This document shows positions 8,979-19,140 of a stretch of 64,000 bases of DNA, piece by piece (the stretch's first letter is position 1; every line of letters starts with the position of its first letter). A model generated the notes under the pieces. The model had not been told where the DNA came from. It made no database searches and saw nothing but the letters and a program-made list of their open reading frames with translations. The stretch spans positions 992,001 to 1,056,000 of the forward strand of contig OZ017757.1 of the NCBI GenBank assembly GCA_963969365.1. The letters are read 5' to 3'. A program made the translations under genes and the position numbers. Origin of the DNA: Asterochloris sp. CNOR1. Lineage: Eukaryota > Chlorophyta > Trebouxiophyceae > Trebouxiales > Trebouxiaceae.

Positions 8979-11394
8979 ATGGCTGCAGGCATGAATGCTC
9001 AGGACATGGAGAACAAGCTGTTGGCAGATGTAAGAGAGGCCAAGAAAACATTGCTGGATGAGGTGGATTCAGCTAAAAAAGAAGAACTCAGGATGATGTG
9101 GAAGGAGGCGAAGGATGAGCTGAACAGCTTCCGAAGGCAACAGGTGGCTGGAGGTGAGGGTTCCAAACAGGGCTGTAGGGCTTGTCCTGCATGACGTGCG
9201 GCAGCGCGTGGTGCACCTTACGGGAGGCACTGTCCAGGGCCCTGCCACCAGGGCTGTTGGAGGCCCCAGAGCATGGGCATGCAGGGCACATGAGGACTTG
9301 CTTTGTCCTCCCCACCAGGGCTGCGCCATCGGGCTGCAGGGTAAGCAGTCTCTCTAGTCAGCCTTTATTGCAGTGATCAAGAAGCGTGAGTGGTGATGCC
9401 TTAATGCTAATTGTGGATGCCTTGGAGCCTGCGCGATTGTTGCCAATTTATGCTTACTAGTGGCTGTGCAGGTCCAGGGACCTCTGTGACCCCTGCCATC
9501 AGCGACTCCATTGTCATGGATGCCATGTTTGCACCCTTTGAGGAGCCCGCTCTCTTCCACACAATGGACGCTCAGGCCCTGCATGGCCTGCTGAGCCAGC
9601 CGCTGGCAGCGCGCTGCCCAGTCCCTGCCTCACAGTGGCCGCACTACCGGCTACTTGCAGAAGGCCTTTTTGAGCTTGAGTCGAGCACCACGGCGCCACG
9701 CTTGCTTTCAGTTCTGGGCTCTGCACTGCATGCGCCATGGCCCACTGGCATGCCTTCTGAGCTGCTGTACACGCCTTTCTGGACCACAGTGGGGCTCGGG
9801 CTGCCAGAGTTCGCGAGCAGCATCCTTGGCTTTGATGTTAGCATCAACAGGTACAGCTGTGGATGCACCCTCGATAGCTCAAGCATGCTGCTCCAGCACA
9901 TATGGCGGGCCTGTCTGCTGATTATTGTGATGTGGCGCTGCAGGAATGTGGAGGACCCCAGCATCACTTTACCAAACAAGAATGGGACTATATGGTGATG
10001 GTTGGGAACATTCTCCTTGTTGGTGGAGAAGACAAAGCGCGTGTGGGAGATCTGCAGGTGCCCTCTCTGATCACTGCTTGCATGCTGGCCTGTGTTGGCC
10101 GATGGGCACTGCAGAAACAAGCTATCTTTGATGGTGCAGGCTGCACAGACAGAGCTGTTGGCTAAGCACAGGGGCAGCAATGCCAGCCAGTACGGGCGCC
10201 TTGACCACATCTTGTTGGTCGCTACGGCCGGGCCCCTCCTGGCAGTGCATGCTCTCCGGCTCCAGCCCGGGGTTGCTGCAACCAGCGAGCCTGTTGTGGA
10301 CTCCTTCAACGTGAGCTTCTGCCGGTACCTGCGCCTGCTACATTGACAGGCTCCTCGAGCTCGTGTGTGCACACCCTTTGCATTCTGACAGGCTGCCTCC
10401 GCACGCAGATGGTGGTTCCTTCTGGACGCCTGAAAGTCATGCAGATCATGATCAACATCACTCGGTGGCTGCGTACCATCCACAAGCTGAAGCTGCTACC
10501 CCCACCACCGCCAGCTCCCCTGTTTCAAGAATTCCGCAGACCTTCTCCCTACACTGGTACGTGCGGCCACTGCCAGTCCGGTGCTGGCTAGGGCTTCAGC
10601 TGGCTGCTCAAGCGCTGATGTTGGCCATCATGGCTGCAGAATGGGAGGGGCTTGAGGATGAGGAGGTCACACTGAAATTGTGCTGTCGGCATGTGGAGAA
10701 GAAGTTTTTGATGCCGTAGCAGCATGTACAAACGCTTTGCAATGTGTACCACGTCTTGGCATTTAGTGCAATCCCACATGCAGTGCGCTGTATTAAACTC
10801 AAGGTAGGCAGCCACGCCCTCGCACTCTTTTCTTTTCTTACCCTTCATGCTGAGGCTGTGCACCTTACTGAGAGTCAGCTGCTGTCCTAACGTTTTGAGC
10901 ATGCGGCATTGCAGGTTAACAACCGGGTAGTGGACCTTCAAATGCAGCCCCTTGCACTGCCAGCACTTCAACAGCTGTCCCGCATCGAGCTGCACCTGTT
11001 CCCGGTCGGTGCCCGCTTTCATATCTCGTCTTCTGATCAGCTACGTAGCCTCACAACTTCCTTGCTGACCACAGCTGCAGCTATGCACCGGGCAGGCATT
11101 GTGCACTGCGACATCAGGGCCGCCAACGTTGTGCAATACTGTAGTGACTGGGTGTTGATTGACTGGGAGCTGGCCGGCCCTATCAATACACCAGTCTGGT
11201 GGAGAGCCAAGGAGACACCCCCAGCCGCCCAGTTGCAGGGCAGGTGGCCCATTGCTGCCGACCTGTGGCAGATTGGTCGGCTCATCCAAGGCTATACTCC
11301 CTTAGATCCGCCTTGTCAGTCTGTTGCTCAGGACTTCATGTACGGCACATTCTCATCTGCTGAGGCTGCGTTGGCTGCGCTGGCAGGTGCTTGA
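8979..11394 (+). CDS. Divergent protein-kinase-like protein
   Basis: Multi-exon gene. Exon 1 (8979-9153) encodes a charged helix with KLLADVREAKKTLLDEVDSA, probably coiled coil. Later exons: 9472 to about 9840 (TPAISDSIVMDAMFAPFEEP), about 9943-10060 (TKQEWDYMV...LLVGGEDKARVGDLQ), about 10140-10309 (ELLAKHRGSNASQYGRLDHI), about 10390-10540 (LKVMQIMINITRWLRTIH) and a last exon from about 10916 to the TGA at 11394. The last exon carries a kinase-type C-lobe: HRAGIVHCDIRAANVV fits the catalytic loop (HCD in place of HRD, Asn kept) and LIDWELAG fits the metal-binding loop (DWE in place of DFG). The GEDKA-type region and this lobe resemble fungal and algal FunK1-like or CRN-type kinases. I cannot place a clear N-lobe lysine, and the join between exons 2 and 3 is not settled. 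It may be a pseudokinase. Confidence 0.6.
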
Positions 11395-12991
11395 AGGCTC
11401 CACAGATCTTAAGACACTGTTGTGAAGAGCAAGCCAGGACATTCTGCTGGCAATGCTAGCTAGTCAGCCCGTTAGTGACTTCCTTCCGCAAGCTAATGAC
11501 CTGGTTGAGGTGAATGTCCAGGAAAGGCATGCTGGACTCCCTGCAGGGTGTTCACCCTGCATGGGCCTCCCCGCAGGGCATGTTGATGCTCAAAAGCGGG
11601 TGGCCACAGGTGACAGAAGCTGCGAGTGGGTGCGTCGCTGTCCCTTTGAATGTTGCAACTCGAGTGTGTTTCTTCCAAATGCGCCTTGCCAAAATTGATG
11701 GCCAAAATTGATTCTTCAGCAATGTGCTCAAGCGTGTGGCGGGTGATCTTATTCCCAGAGCCGATGAGAAGGATGAAGGTCCTTTTAGCCAGGATTGCCA
11801 AGATAGCCAGGATTGCAACTTTGTGACCGAGGACCCCGAATAGGATCAAAACAGGGCAGCATTATAGGGAGCGTTTATTGCCCTCTTCAGCAACCGACTG
11901 CCTCCTGAATGGTTGGCGCGGGACAAGACGTCTCACTTGCAACCTGTCGCCAGCTGTTATTGCCTGATGTGATGAAGGTCACATGCGAGCTTTTCTCTGA
12001 TATGTGGGACTGAGAACACTACATCAAAGGGCCGCCCAGCATTGCCCGGTGACATGTTGCGGAATGTCACACATCATGTGATATGAAGACAGTGTTGCGG
12101 GGTGTCACATGGCCTGTGTTATTACGACCTAAATTACATTTGTAATACAATGTATGTGCTGTATTGCCTCGACCTCGAATCTGCCTCTCTTACCGCTGAA
12201 CAAGACAATATGGGTTTATGAGAATAAGCCAGGTCAACAGATGCTGCCATTCTGCTCAGTGAGGGTTGAGAAGCAGCCTGTAGATGTCAGGTGATCTGGC
12301 CTTGCAGCAGGACAAGCAATGCCTCCACACAGCTGCATACAATAGAGCAGTGGAGACATGAGGACGCCAATCCTCTCAAGATGACAAAAGCGCTGGAAGC
12401 CAGGCAGTTGCACAGGGAAGCATTTGCAGAGCAGTCACCAGCTCCAGGTCTTACCTTGTCTAGACACGTAAGTCAAGTGACTGGCTGCAAGACGTGCCCG
12501 TGATGCAGCTTTTGCTGTGCTTGCATTGTCTGTCAGTCCTTGTGCACATCACACATTCAAGGTGGCCTGGTCTGCAATGCACTTTATGTTGTCATTGGAA
12601 TGCAAAGCGCATCAAGGTTGCCAACGTTGTTAAGTTTACTGTTTCTTTGCAGCAGCCTGAATGAATTATCGGGTTTGATTGAATGTGTATTGAGACCGTT
12701 AAATGTGTGTTTGGGAGCCTCCAGAGATCACCTGGGTTGCCGCAGGGGAGCGAGGGGTGCCTTGGACTATGCTCGTTTGAACAGCAGAGACAAACGCAAG
12801 AAGCAAGTGGAAATTGGAGGGGGTGATGAGGCATGTACATGTGAATTTAGGGGGTGGTAAAGCGAAAAAAAACTCAAGCAGGGAAGACTAAGCTTCACCA
12901 GCAGGGGAGCAGGCTGGACAATCAGCAGGGCAAGCAAATGAAGTCAGAGGGAGCTGAGGCCGGCACACATGGACCTGAGCTACAGCCGCAG
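11395..12991. other. 1.6 kb intergenic region, no gene recognised
   Basis: Lies between two convergent genes. Contents: short duplications near 11,690-11,720 (CCAAAATTGAT twice) and 11,788-11,818 (AGCCAGGATTGC twice), and a perfect 7-bp-stem hairpin at 12,049-12,070 (GTGACAT, 8-base loop, ATGTCAC). The sequence around the loop, GTTGCGG followed by TGTCACA, partly recurs near 12,094-12,107. No exon-like conserved frame is seen. Confidence 0.5.
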
Positions 12992-15900
12992 TCAGTGTGC
13001 CTGTCCATTGCCAATGGTCTCAATGATCTCGAGGACATTCCGCAACTCAGCTGCCTGCGCTTCCAGGCGTGCTCTATTGGCAGCACACTGTGCGTTCTCA
13101 GTGAGCTCCAGATTCTCAGGCAACTGCAGGCAGTTTGGGCTGAAACGAGGCTCCAGGGATCTGCACATGCAAGCAACCACTTCAGCTGAGCAGTGGTTGG
13201 CACTGACAGCGGGCAGCAGGGAAAGAAAGCCGCAACATGAAAAAGCCGTTAATCAAGACGGATGCACCATCCATTGCATCTGCAGCAGCTTGAATATGGC
13301 ACTGAGCAAGCCAGGCAAGCCCTCATGGGGAGGAGGCCAGCACTATGCACGCTTCAAGCACTGTCCACACCAACAGCTGCCAGTCACAGAGCATGCTGCG
13401 CAGTGCCCCCACCTGATGATGGCTCCCACCACCAGCCTGTGCAAATCTGGCCAAAAACCAAATGGGCCCACTCTCATAAGTAGAGTCTCGTCCAGCTGAC
13501 GGTCCACCTGCGGGCAAGATTTGCCGCCCTCAGCACAGAGTGCAAGGTGAGGACTTGGGCCTGCTCAGTTGAGCTGGATCATTTCTTCAGTGGGACTTTA
13601 CACGTCAGGCCTGTGTGCAGCACGACTGGCACCCAGGGTTCTGGGCTGCTACTGCTGCACCCACCATGGTGTGCATGATGTCCTCGCAATCCTGCATGAC
13701 AGCTGCCAGCGCTGCGCGTACAGCCTCAAGCAACGCCCCGCGCACACTGTCGAAGCGCTGGAGGCGCAGCGGCAGAGAGTCGTCAAAGGCATCTGAGTAG
13801 GCTGCCCACACAAGGGGCGCGTGATGCGTGCAGGCCAGCACTTGCACCACAGTCTCCTGCATCATGATTGACAATGACATCAATGCAACATAGTACGCGG
13901 CACCACAAACGCACAAGACTCTCAGAAACCAGAATTCAGCATCATGACTGCCTGGGACAGCAGATGTCGCAGCAGCCAGCAGCACAATACAGCGCAGAAC
14001 ACATGGTCAGCACCTGTAGCGCTATCTCCAGGTCGCGCGACAGGCGGCCCCAGGCCAGGGTGCCCCAGTCCACCGCAGGCAGGGCAGTGCGCACATCTTG
14101 TAAGTTGGTGTGGAAGATCTGGGCCATGGGCACATTGGTGTTCACAATGACAGGCATGGGCTGCAGAGGCAGCAGCAGCCAGCTTAGGTCACAGCAGCTG
14201 TTTTGCTTCGCAAGCATGCTGGGGTGGAGGGAGGGAGGGAACATCATCTGTGTCGGGAGCAGCAGCAGCAGCAGCAGCGGCCTGCAACAGGCGCTCAGGA
14301 TGCAGCAGATTGCCTATGTGCGACGCAGACGGTGACTGGGGCCTGCAGCAGAGGGGGTGGACACCACCAGTTGGCATGCACTGCCGACACTTGCTCGTAG
14401 TTGCAGCCATTCTGGCGCCAGAAGCAAGTGAGGTGCAATCCTAGTGAAGCAGCCACAGTCTGCAGCATACTGAGCCGGGCTGTGGACTCCTCACTTGTGT
14501 GCGGATGGAGGTGCACAGCACCTCCAGGTCCACTCGGCCTATGACAGTGTCCCACACATGCTGCATACTCAATTCAGCAGGGGAAGTGCCCAGGGCTGCT
14601 ATCTCCTCCTGCTTGCCCTGCAGGGCAGTTGTCATCCTGGCTGACGCCCGAGGCCTCCATGTGTTGCGGATGTTGTCTCTGAAAAGCGCCTCCATTTGCC
14701 TGCAGAATGCATTGCAAGCCTGTCACGATCCTCTCATGCTGTCAGGTAGCACGTAGCAACATGTCGTGCTGATCACAGTTCGGCTGCTGCCGCTCACCTG
14801 ATGAGCTGTGGCACTGTGATGTTGCTCTCAATGAGCTGTTGCATTGCCTGGCGCTCTGGCAGCAGGTTGGCAATGACCTGATCCCTGGAAAAATGCGATC
14901 TCACTGGCTTGGGCCTGCTCCAGTGTCTGTGGGTCCAGAGTGTCCCGGTTCTTGACTGCCACCACTCCAGCAAGGCGCAAGCGGCGTATCTCCTCTGGCA
15001 CGCCCAAGACACGCTTGACAATGAACTCATCCCTCAGCGGAGCAGGAACACTGTCGACCTGCACAAGGCAGAGGGTTGCTGTCAGGACCTCAGAACAATT
15101 TCAAGCTTGTGCACACAGTACTAGCTGTAAAGGCAATGACAAGCAGTAGTGCCTGCAGCCAGAGCCGAGAAAGCAGTTGTGCGCTTCCGTTTGGGAACAT
15201 CAATATGGATAGCCTCTACACAGACAATGTGCAAAACACACAGTTACCAAAGCAGCCAGCCTTCAGACATGGCCGCTCACAACAGCATCAAAGCAAGCAC
15301 GCCTGCAACATTGCTGCCCTCACCATAGTCAAGGCCAGAATGGGTTGCCGCAGCTTCCTCGCCTCCCCAATCATGTGAATGGCCTCTGAATTGGTGGTTG
15401 AGGGCTCTGTTGCGGATACCACACAGAGCACCATGGTGTCTTCTCTGCTCAGGTATTGCTGCACGAGGGCATGACTCTGCCGCCTCAGCGCCGGTGGATC
15501 CGCACACAAGCCTGGGAGGTCAACAAGCTCCAGCGTGGGCAGCTCCACATCCTTGATGACTATCTTGATTGGATTGTCTGCAATTGCCAAGCATGGTCAA
15601 CATATATAGCAACTGGTCTTGCGCAGTGCAGACAGCAGTGAAGGTGAGCAAGTGTATGCTGAATTTACACGAGGACTGTGGTACATCCAAACAGCACGGC
15701 TAGCAGTACAGCACAGCTTGACTAGCAGCACATTGCAAGGCGGGGTAGAGCAGGGCAGGTGAGGCAGCACTGTGAGTAGACCAGAGTGCTCAGCCCTCAC
15801 CTGTAATGCGGTCCTCTGGAAGGGCATCCATAAGTTGCCTGACCGTGTCCCTGATCTGATCGCGGGACTGCAGGGCAGGAGGACATGTGCTGGAGCGCAG

Positions 15901-17298
15901 ACACCACACATGGCAAGGCGATGACACGGTGCCACAACGAGCTGAACCTTGACACCAGGATCTGCTTGACTGAAGACAACACTGTGCAAGTTGACTTAAC
16001 AACGTTGTCCCTGCACTGTACAGCATGCTGCGCCGCAGATTTGCAGCCCATGTTCTGACAGTGCTGCACAGCACACAGTTGCCAGCAGAGTACGTCTGAC
16101 CTGCAGACGCTCATTGTTGACAGTGATGGCTGCTTCGCTAGCCCGCTGCACGCCCCGCAGTGCGAAGTGAATGGGGGCTTGCATTCATGTGCAGCGCATG
16201 TAGTTGCGAGGGAACACATCTGCCTGCACAGTGCTCTCCAGCAGGCTGGACTTGCCATGCGTTTCAGCCCCCACCACAATCACCTGTACGAGCAGGGCAG
16301 ATGCTGACAAGGTACTGTGCTGGCAACATGGCTGGCTGCAACACAGCTTGCTGTTACAGGGAGGCCATGCTGCAGGCGCTGCAAGGGCCCTGCCAAAGCA
16401 ACAGCTCAGCATTGGCAGCAGCTTGACCCGCAGCACAGACCCTGGGTATGCATACAGGCAGACTGATGGGTTCTCCTGCAGCACATATGATGCCGTGAAG
16501 CAGCTGTATTGCAGAGCAACTGCCAGCAGGGGGCTGCAGCAATCGACAAATGCTCATGCTCATTCACAGGGCAACATGCTGAGTAACGAGCCTGGATCAT
16601 GTACTAGAAATGCAGCCTGACCGTAGGCTGAACGTCTCGTCAGTGAACTCCTGTCGCACGCTGGAAATGGCTGTGTTGAATCTGCCCACAAAGCTGTCCC
16701 ACAACCTCCCGGCCAGATCCACACCACCAGCAAACAGAGGCGGTGATGGTGCTTGAGGGGGCTGTGCTCCATGGCGGGTTCCTGACATGCTGCAGGCAAG
16801 GACATCAAGGTCAGCACTGTGGCAGGCAGATGATGATGTCACTTAACTGCCACGAGGATGCTGCCTGCAAGAGATGAACTGCGCGCAGGCGCGCAGGGCA
16901 CACCTGGCACACGGCAAAGCCTGAGGCTGCTCAAGTGGTGCTCTGGCAGAGCTGGCAGGGTTGGGTGTCTCCTCAGCTGAGCCAGGCTGAGGCCTGCTGC
17001 TCTCTGCTCTTAGTGGCAGCTGTGGCAGCTGTGGCTCAGCAGTGGGCTCCTGGCTGGTAGATGCTGGAAGCTGCTGTGCCAGCTCTTGAAAACCGTTCCC
17101 GAGTTCAGATCTGTCCACAAGCTCAATGGATCTGCTGAACTGCCGCTCTGGTAGCTCAGACAGAGGTTGTGAGCCACACCTGCAGCACACTCGCCAGATG
17201 GTGGCCCTCGCCGCGGAGGGGCTCACTCCTGCTGCAAAAGAGCTACGCGTTATGTGCGACACGGAGGCGGTTGAACGGCAGTTGTTGACCTTGACCAT
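12992..17298 (-). CDS. Dynamin-family GTPase, possibly decaying
   Basis: Dynamin-superfamily large GTPase (membrane remodelling or fission). A Pro/Gln-rich N-terminal exon (about 17.3-16.9 kb, ending PQALPCA) joins an exon with GGVDLAGRLWDSFVG (16,789-16,622). G1 is VIVVGAETHGKSSLLE (from about 16,283). Then come SRDQIRDTVRQLMDALPED (about 15.87-15.80 kb), G3 LELVDLPGL with TEPSTTNSEAI (15.58-15.34 kb), a stalk segment EEIRRLRLAGVVAVKNRDT (15.06-14.8 kb) and helical C-terminal exons to 12,992. Oddities: an in-frame TGA at 16,187-16,185 directly after the G2 Thr, where family members have Arg (CTR); G4 would read T-M-V-D instead of TKxD; and the frame shifts at a T5 run near 14,890, between SEIAFF and VIANLLPERQAM. 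It is a pseudogene in progress, a divergent copy, or affected by sequence errors. First exon and start are tentative. Confidence 0.72.
14258..14278. repeat. (AGC)7 microsatellite
   Basis: Seven AGC units in a row, inside the dynamin-like gene. On the minus strand one frame would read a run of alanines, but it is not clear whether this stretch is exon or intron. Confidence 0.9.
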
Positions 17299-17599
17299 GC
17301 ATGTGTGCGATTATTTGGCAGTAAGGGGCCAGGGCATGCTGTAGACTGCCGACACAGGTGCTCACCATCATGTGGGATACTAGATTGTGGTCAAGACAGA
17401 CACCCAGTGGGCCACTGGCCATCTCTCTTTGATGCCTGCAGCAAGTGCCTGTGCAGGGGCACTGCAACATTCTGCAGCAGGACAAGCTGGCTTATGTGGG
17501 CAGACCCAGCAGCACCCAGCAACAATCGGCAGACAGAGATGCTCCTCAAGGTAAGACACTGTGAGTTGATGTGATCGGGTCACATGCTTGCTAGAGCCC

Positions 17600-19095
17600 T
17601 TGCAGACTGCGCATGGACCATGTCACATTTCAGGGTAGTTGGCGAAAGCCTCCATTTGCATAGTTGCTGCGGCCATTGAGCATGCTGGGTGAGCACAACC
17701 GCAAACAGGGACGCATGCAGCCTGGGCCAGGCTGTTTCACAGCACCGAAGCAGAGCCCTTGCCAGACTGCTGCTGATCAAATTTAGAGGAGGTGAACCTG
17801 CGTGACATTGCTTAGTGCACACTTACACTTCCTTGGGCCTCTGCAGGAGATGCTGCGCAGCAGCTAGCATACATGCATTCAAGCAGCTGAACGTCAGCCC
17901 ATCCAGCAGCACGCGGACAGGTATGCTGGACACATGACTCACACCAGTCCAGGTTGCTCACCCCTTCAGAAATGAGCATGACAGGCACTGGAAAGCCCTG
18001 TCTGTGACTGTCACCAGATGGCCTGCTGACAAAGCCTCCACCTGCTTGTGTATGGCATCCAGATTTACTTGAGTGCCAAAAATGTCACGGTGCCCAGCCT
18101 GCATGAAGTGCAGGCTCAGGCAAAGTAGTGAAGCTTTGGTGGTGGCCGAGAGACATGTCAAAGCAGTGCTTCTGGAGGCTTAAGACTACTAAGAGGGCAC
18201 CAGAGTGCTGGCAGCAGCAGCGACTGTACTCCTGCAAAGGCTTGCATTGCCGCCCCCCACCACGTGTGCCAGTGCCGCGTCAATCAGCAGCACGGCCATG
18301 CTTTTGTCAGCAGCAGCAGGGCTATATCTTCAGCAGGCAGGCATTTGTAGCAGCGCCAGCACCTGGTGCGGGACGCTTCTCACCCTTGCTTTGTCCAGCT
18401 TTCAGACAACGTCCATTGCCAGTGCCACCTTGCCCCACTGCTGCACTGCTGGCACTGTCAGGAACTTGCTGCCGTGTGCAGCTGAGTGACAGGACCTGCA
18501 CTGGTGAGTCGATATAGAATGCAGTTATGGCAGTACAGCATCCCCACAGGCCACTTGCCACGCTGCATGTAGCAGCTGGCCACGGTCAGCACCTGCTTGG
18601 TTGCTGACCGACTGAATTGTGGTCCAGGAGTGCCAGTGCCTGCCTGGCAAGAGGGGTGTAGTGCGCAGCATTGCTGCCGGCTGGTCTTACAAACTTGCGG
18701 ACTGTGTCTGCCATCAGGGGCTGGCTCTTCAAGCTGACCAGATGCACCTGCTGCCAGGAGGCGACTGCCTGGTTACAGTGGCCTGGTGGCAATTCAGGCC
18801 ACCTCTTGTGCAGGTTGCCCCAGTCAGCAGTTAGAATGGGACCTCAAGAAGCGCCTGCAAGCTGGAAGGGGCAGCCACTGTCAAGCAGATTGAAGCTGCA
18901 TGCAAGAAGGGCGTGACTGTATCAGCTTGTGGCTGGTCGGGGCAGGTTGCACAGTTAGCATGTATGACATGCGACTGGACAGTGTGGGCAGGGACCCTGA
19001 TCATGCTCTGTTCAGCTGCAGCCAATTGTGCAAGGCTAACCGTCATCATCGCTTCGATTGCACTGGGATTCTGAATCCTGCTTAGAATTGTGTAA
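17600..19095 (-). CDS. Unidentified multi-exon gene
   Basis: Several exon-like segments with good splice signals lie on the minus strand between the dynamin-like gene and the divergent hydrolase gene. They include PVKAYTILSRIQNPSAIEAM (about 19.09-19.02 kb), HLVSLKSQPLMADTVRKFV with NAAHYTPLARQALALLDHNS (about 18.76-18.61 kb), MAVLLIDAALAHVVGGGNAS (about 18.3-18.2 kb) and VRVLLDGLTFSCLNACMLAA, ending at RPKE before a GTAAGT donor (about 17.93-17.83 kb). The spacing and codon-like character suggest one gene, but I recognise no family and cannot fix the start or stop. The segments might also belong to two genes. Confidence 0.35.
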
Positions 19096-19140
19096 GCCTT
19101 TACAGGCTGCACAGGCAGCACAGGCTGCGGCCAAAGGGCC

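Noticed and set aside
16185-16187. TGA as a recoded codon (alternative genetic code)
   Set aside because: Other genes here end normally with TGA, TAG or TAA at conserved C-termini (proteasome, ALG11, hydrolase), so a single in-frame TGA is better explained by decay or error.
18200-18300. Sec1-family (SCFD) identity for the unidentified gene because of MAVLLIDAALAHV
   Set aside because: The resemblance to the LLIDR-type motif is too short and the flanking residues do not fit.
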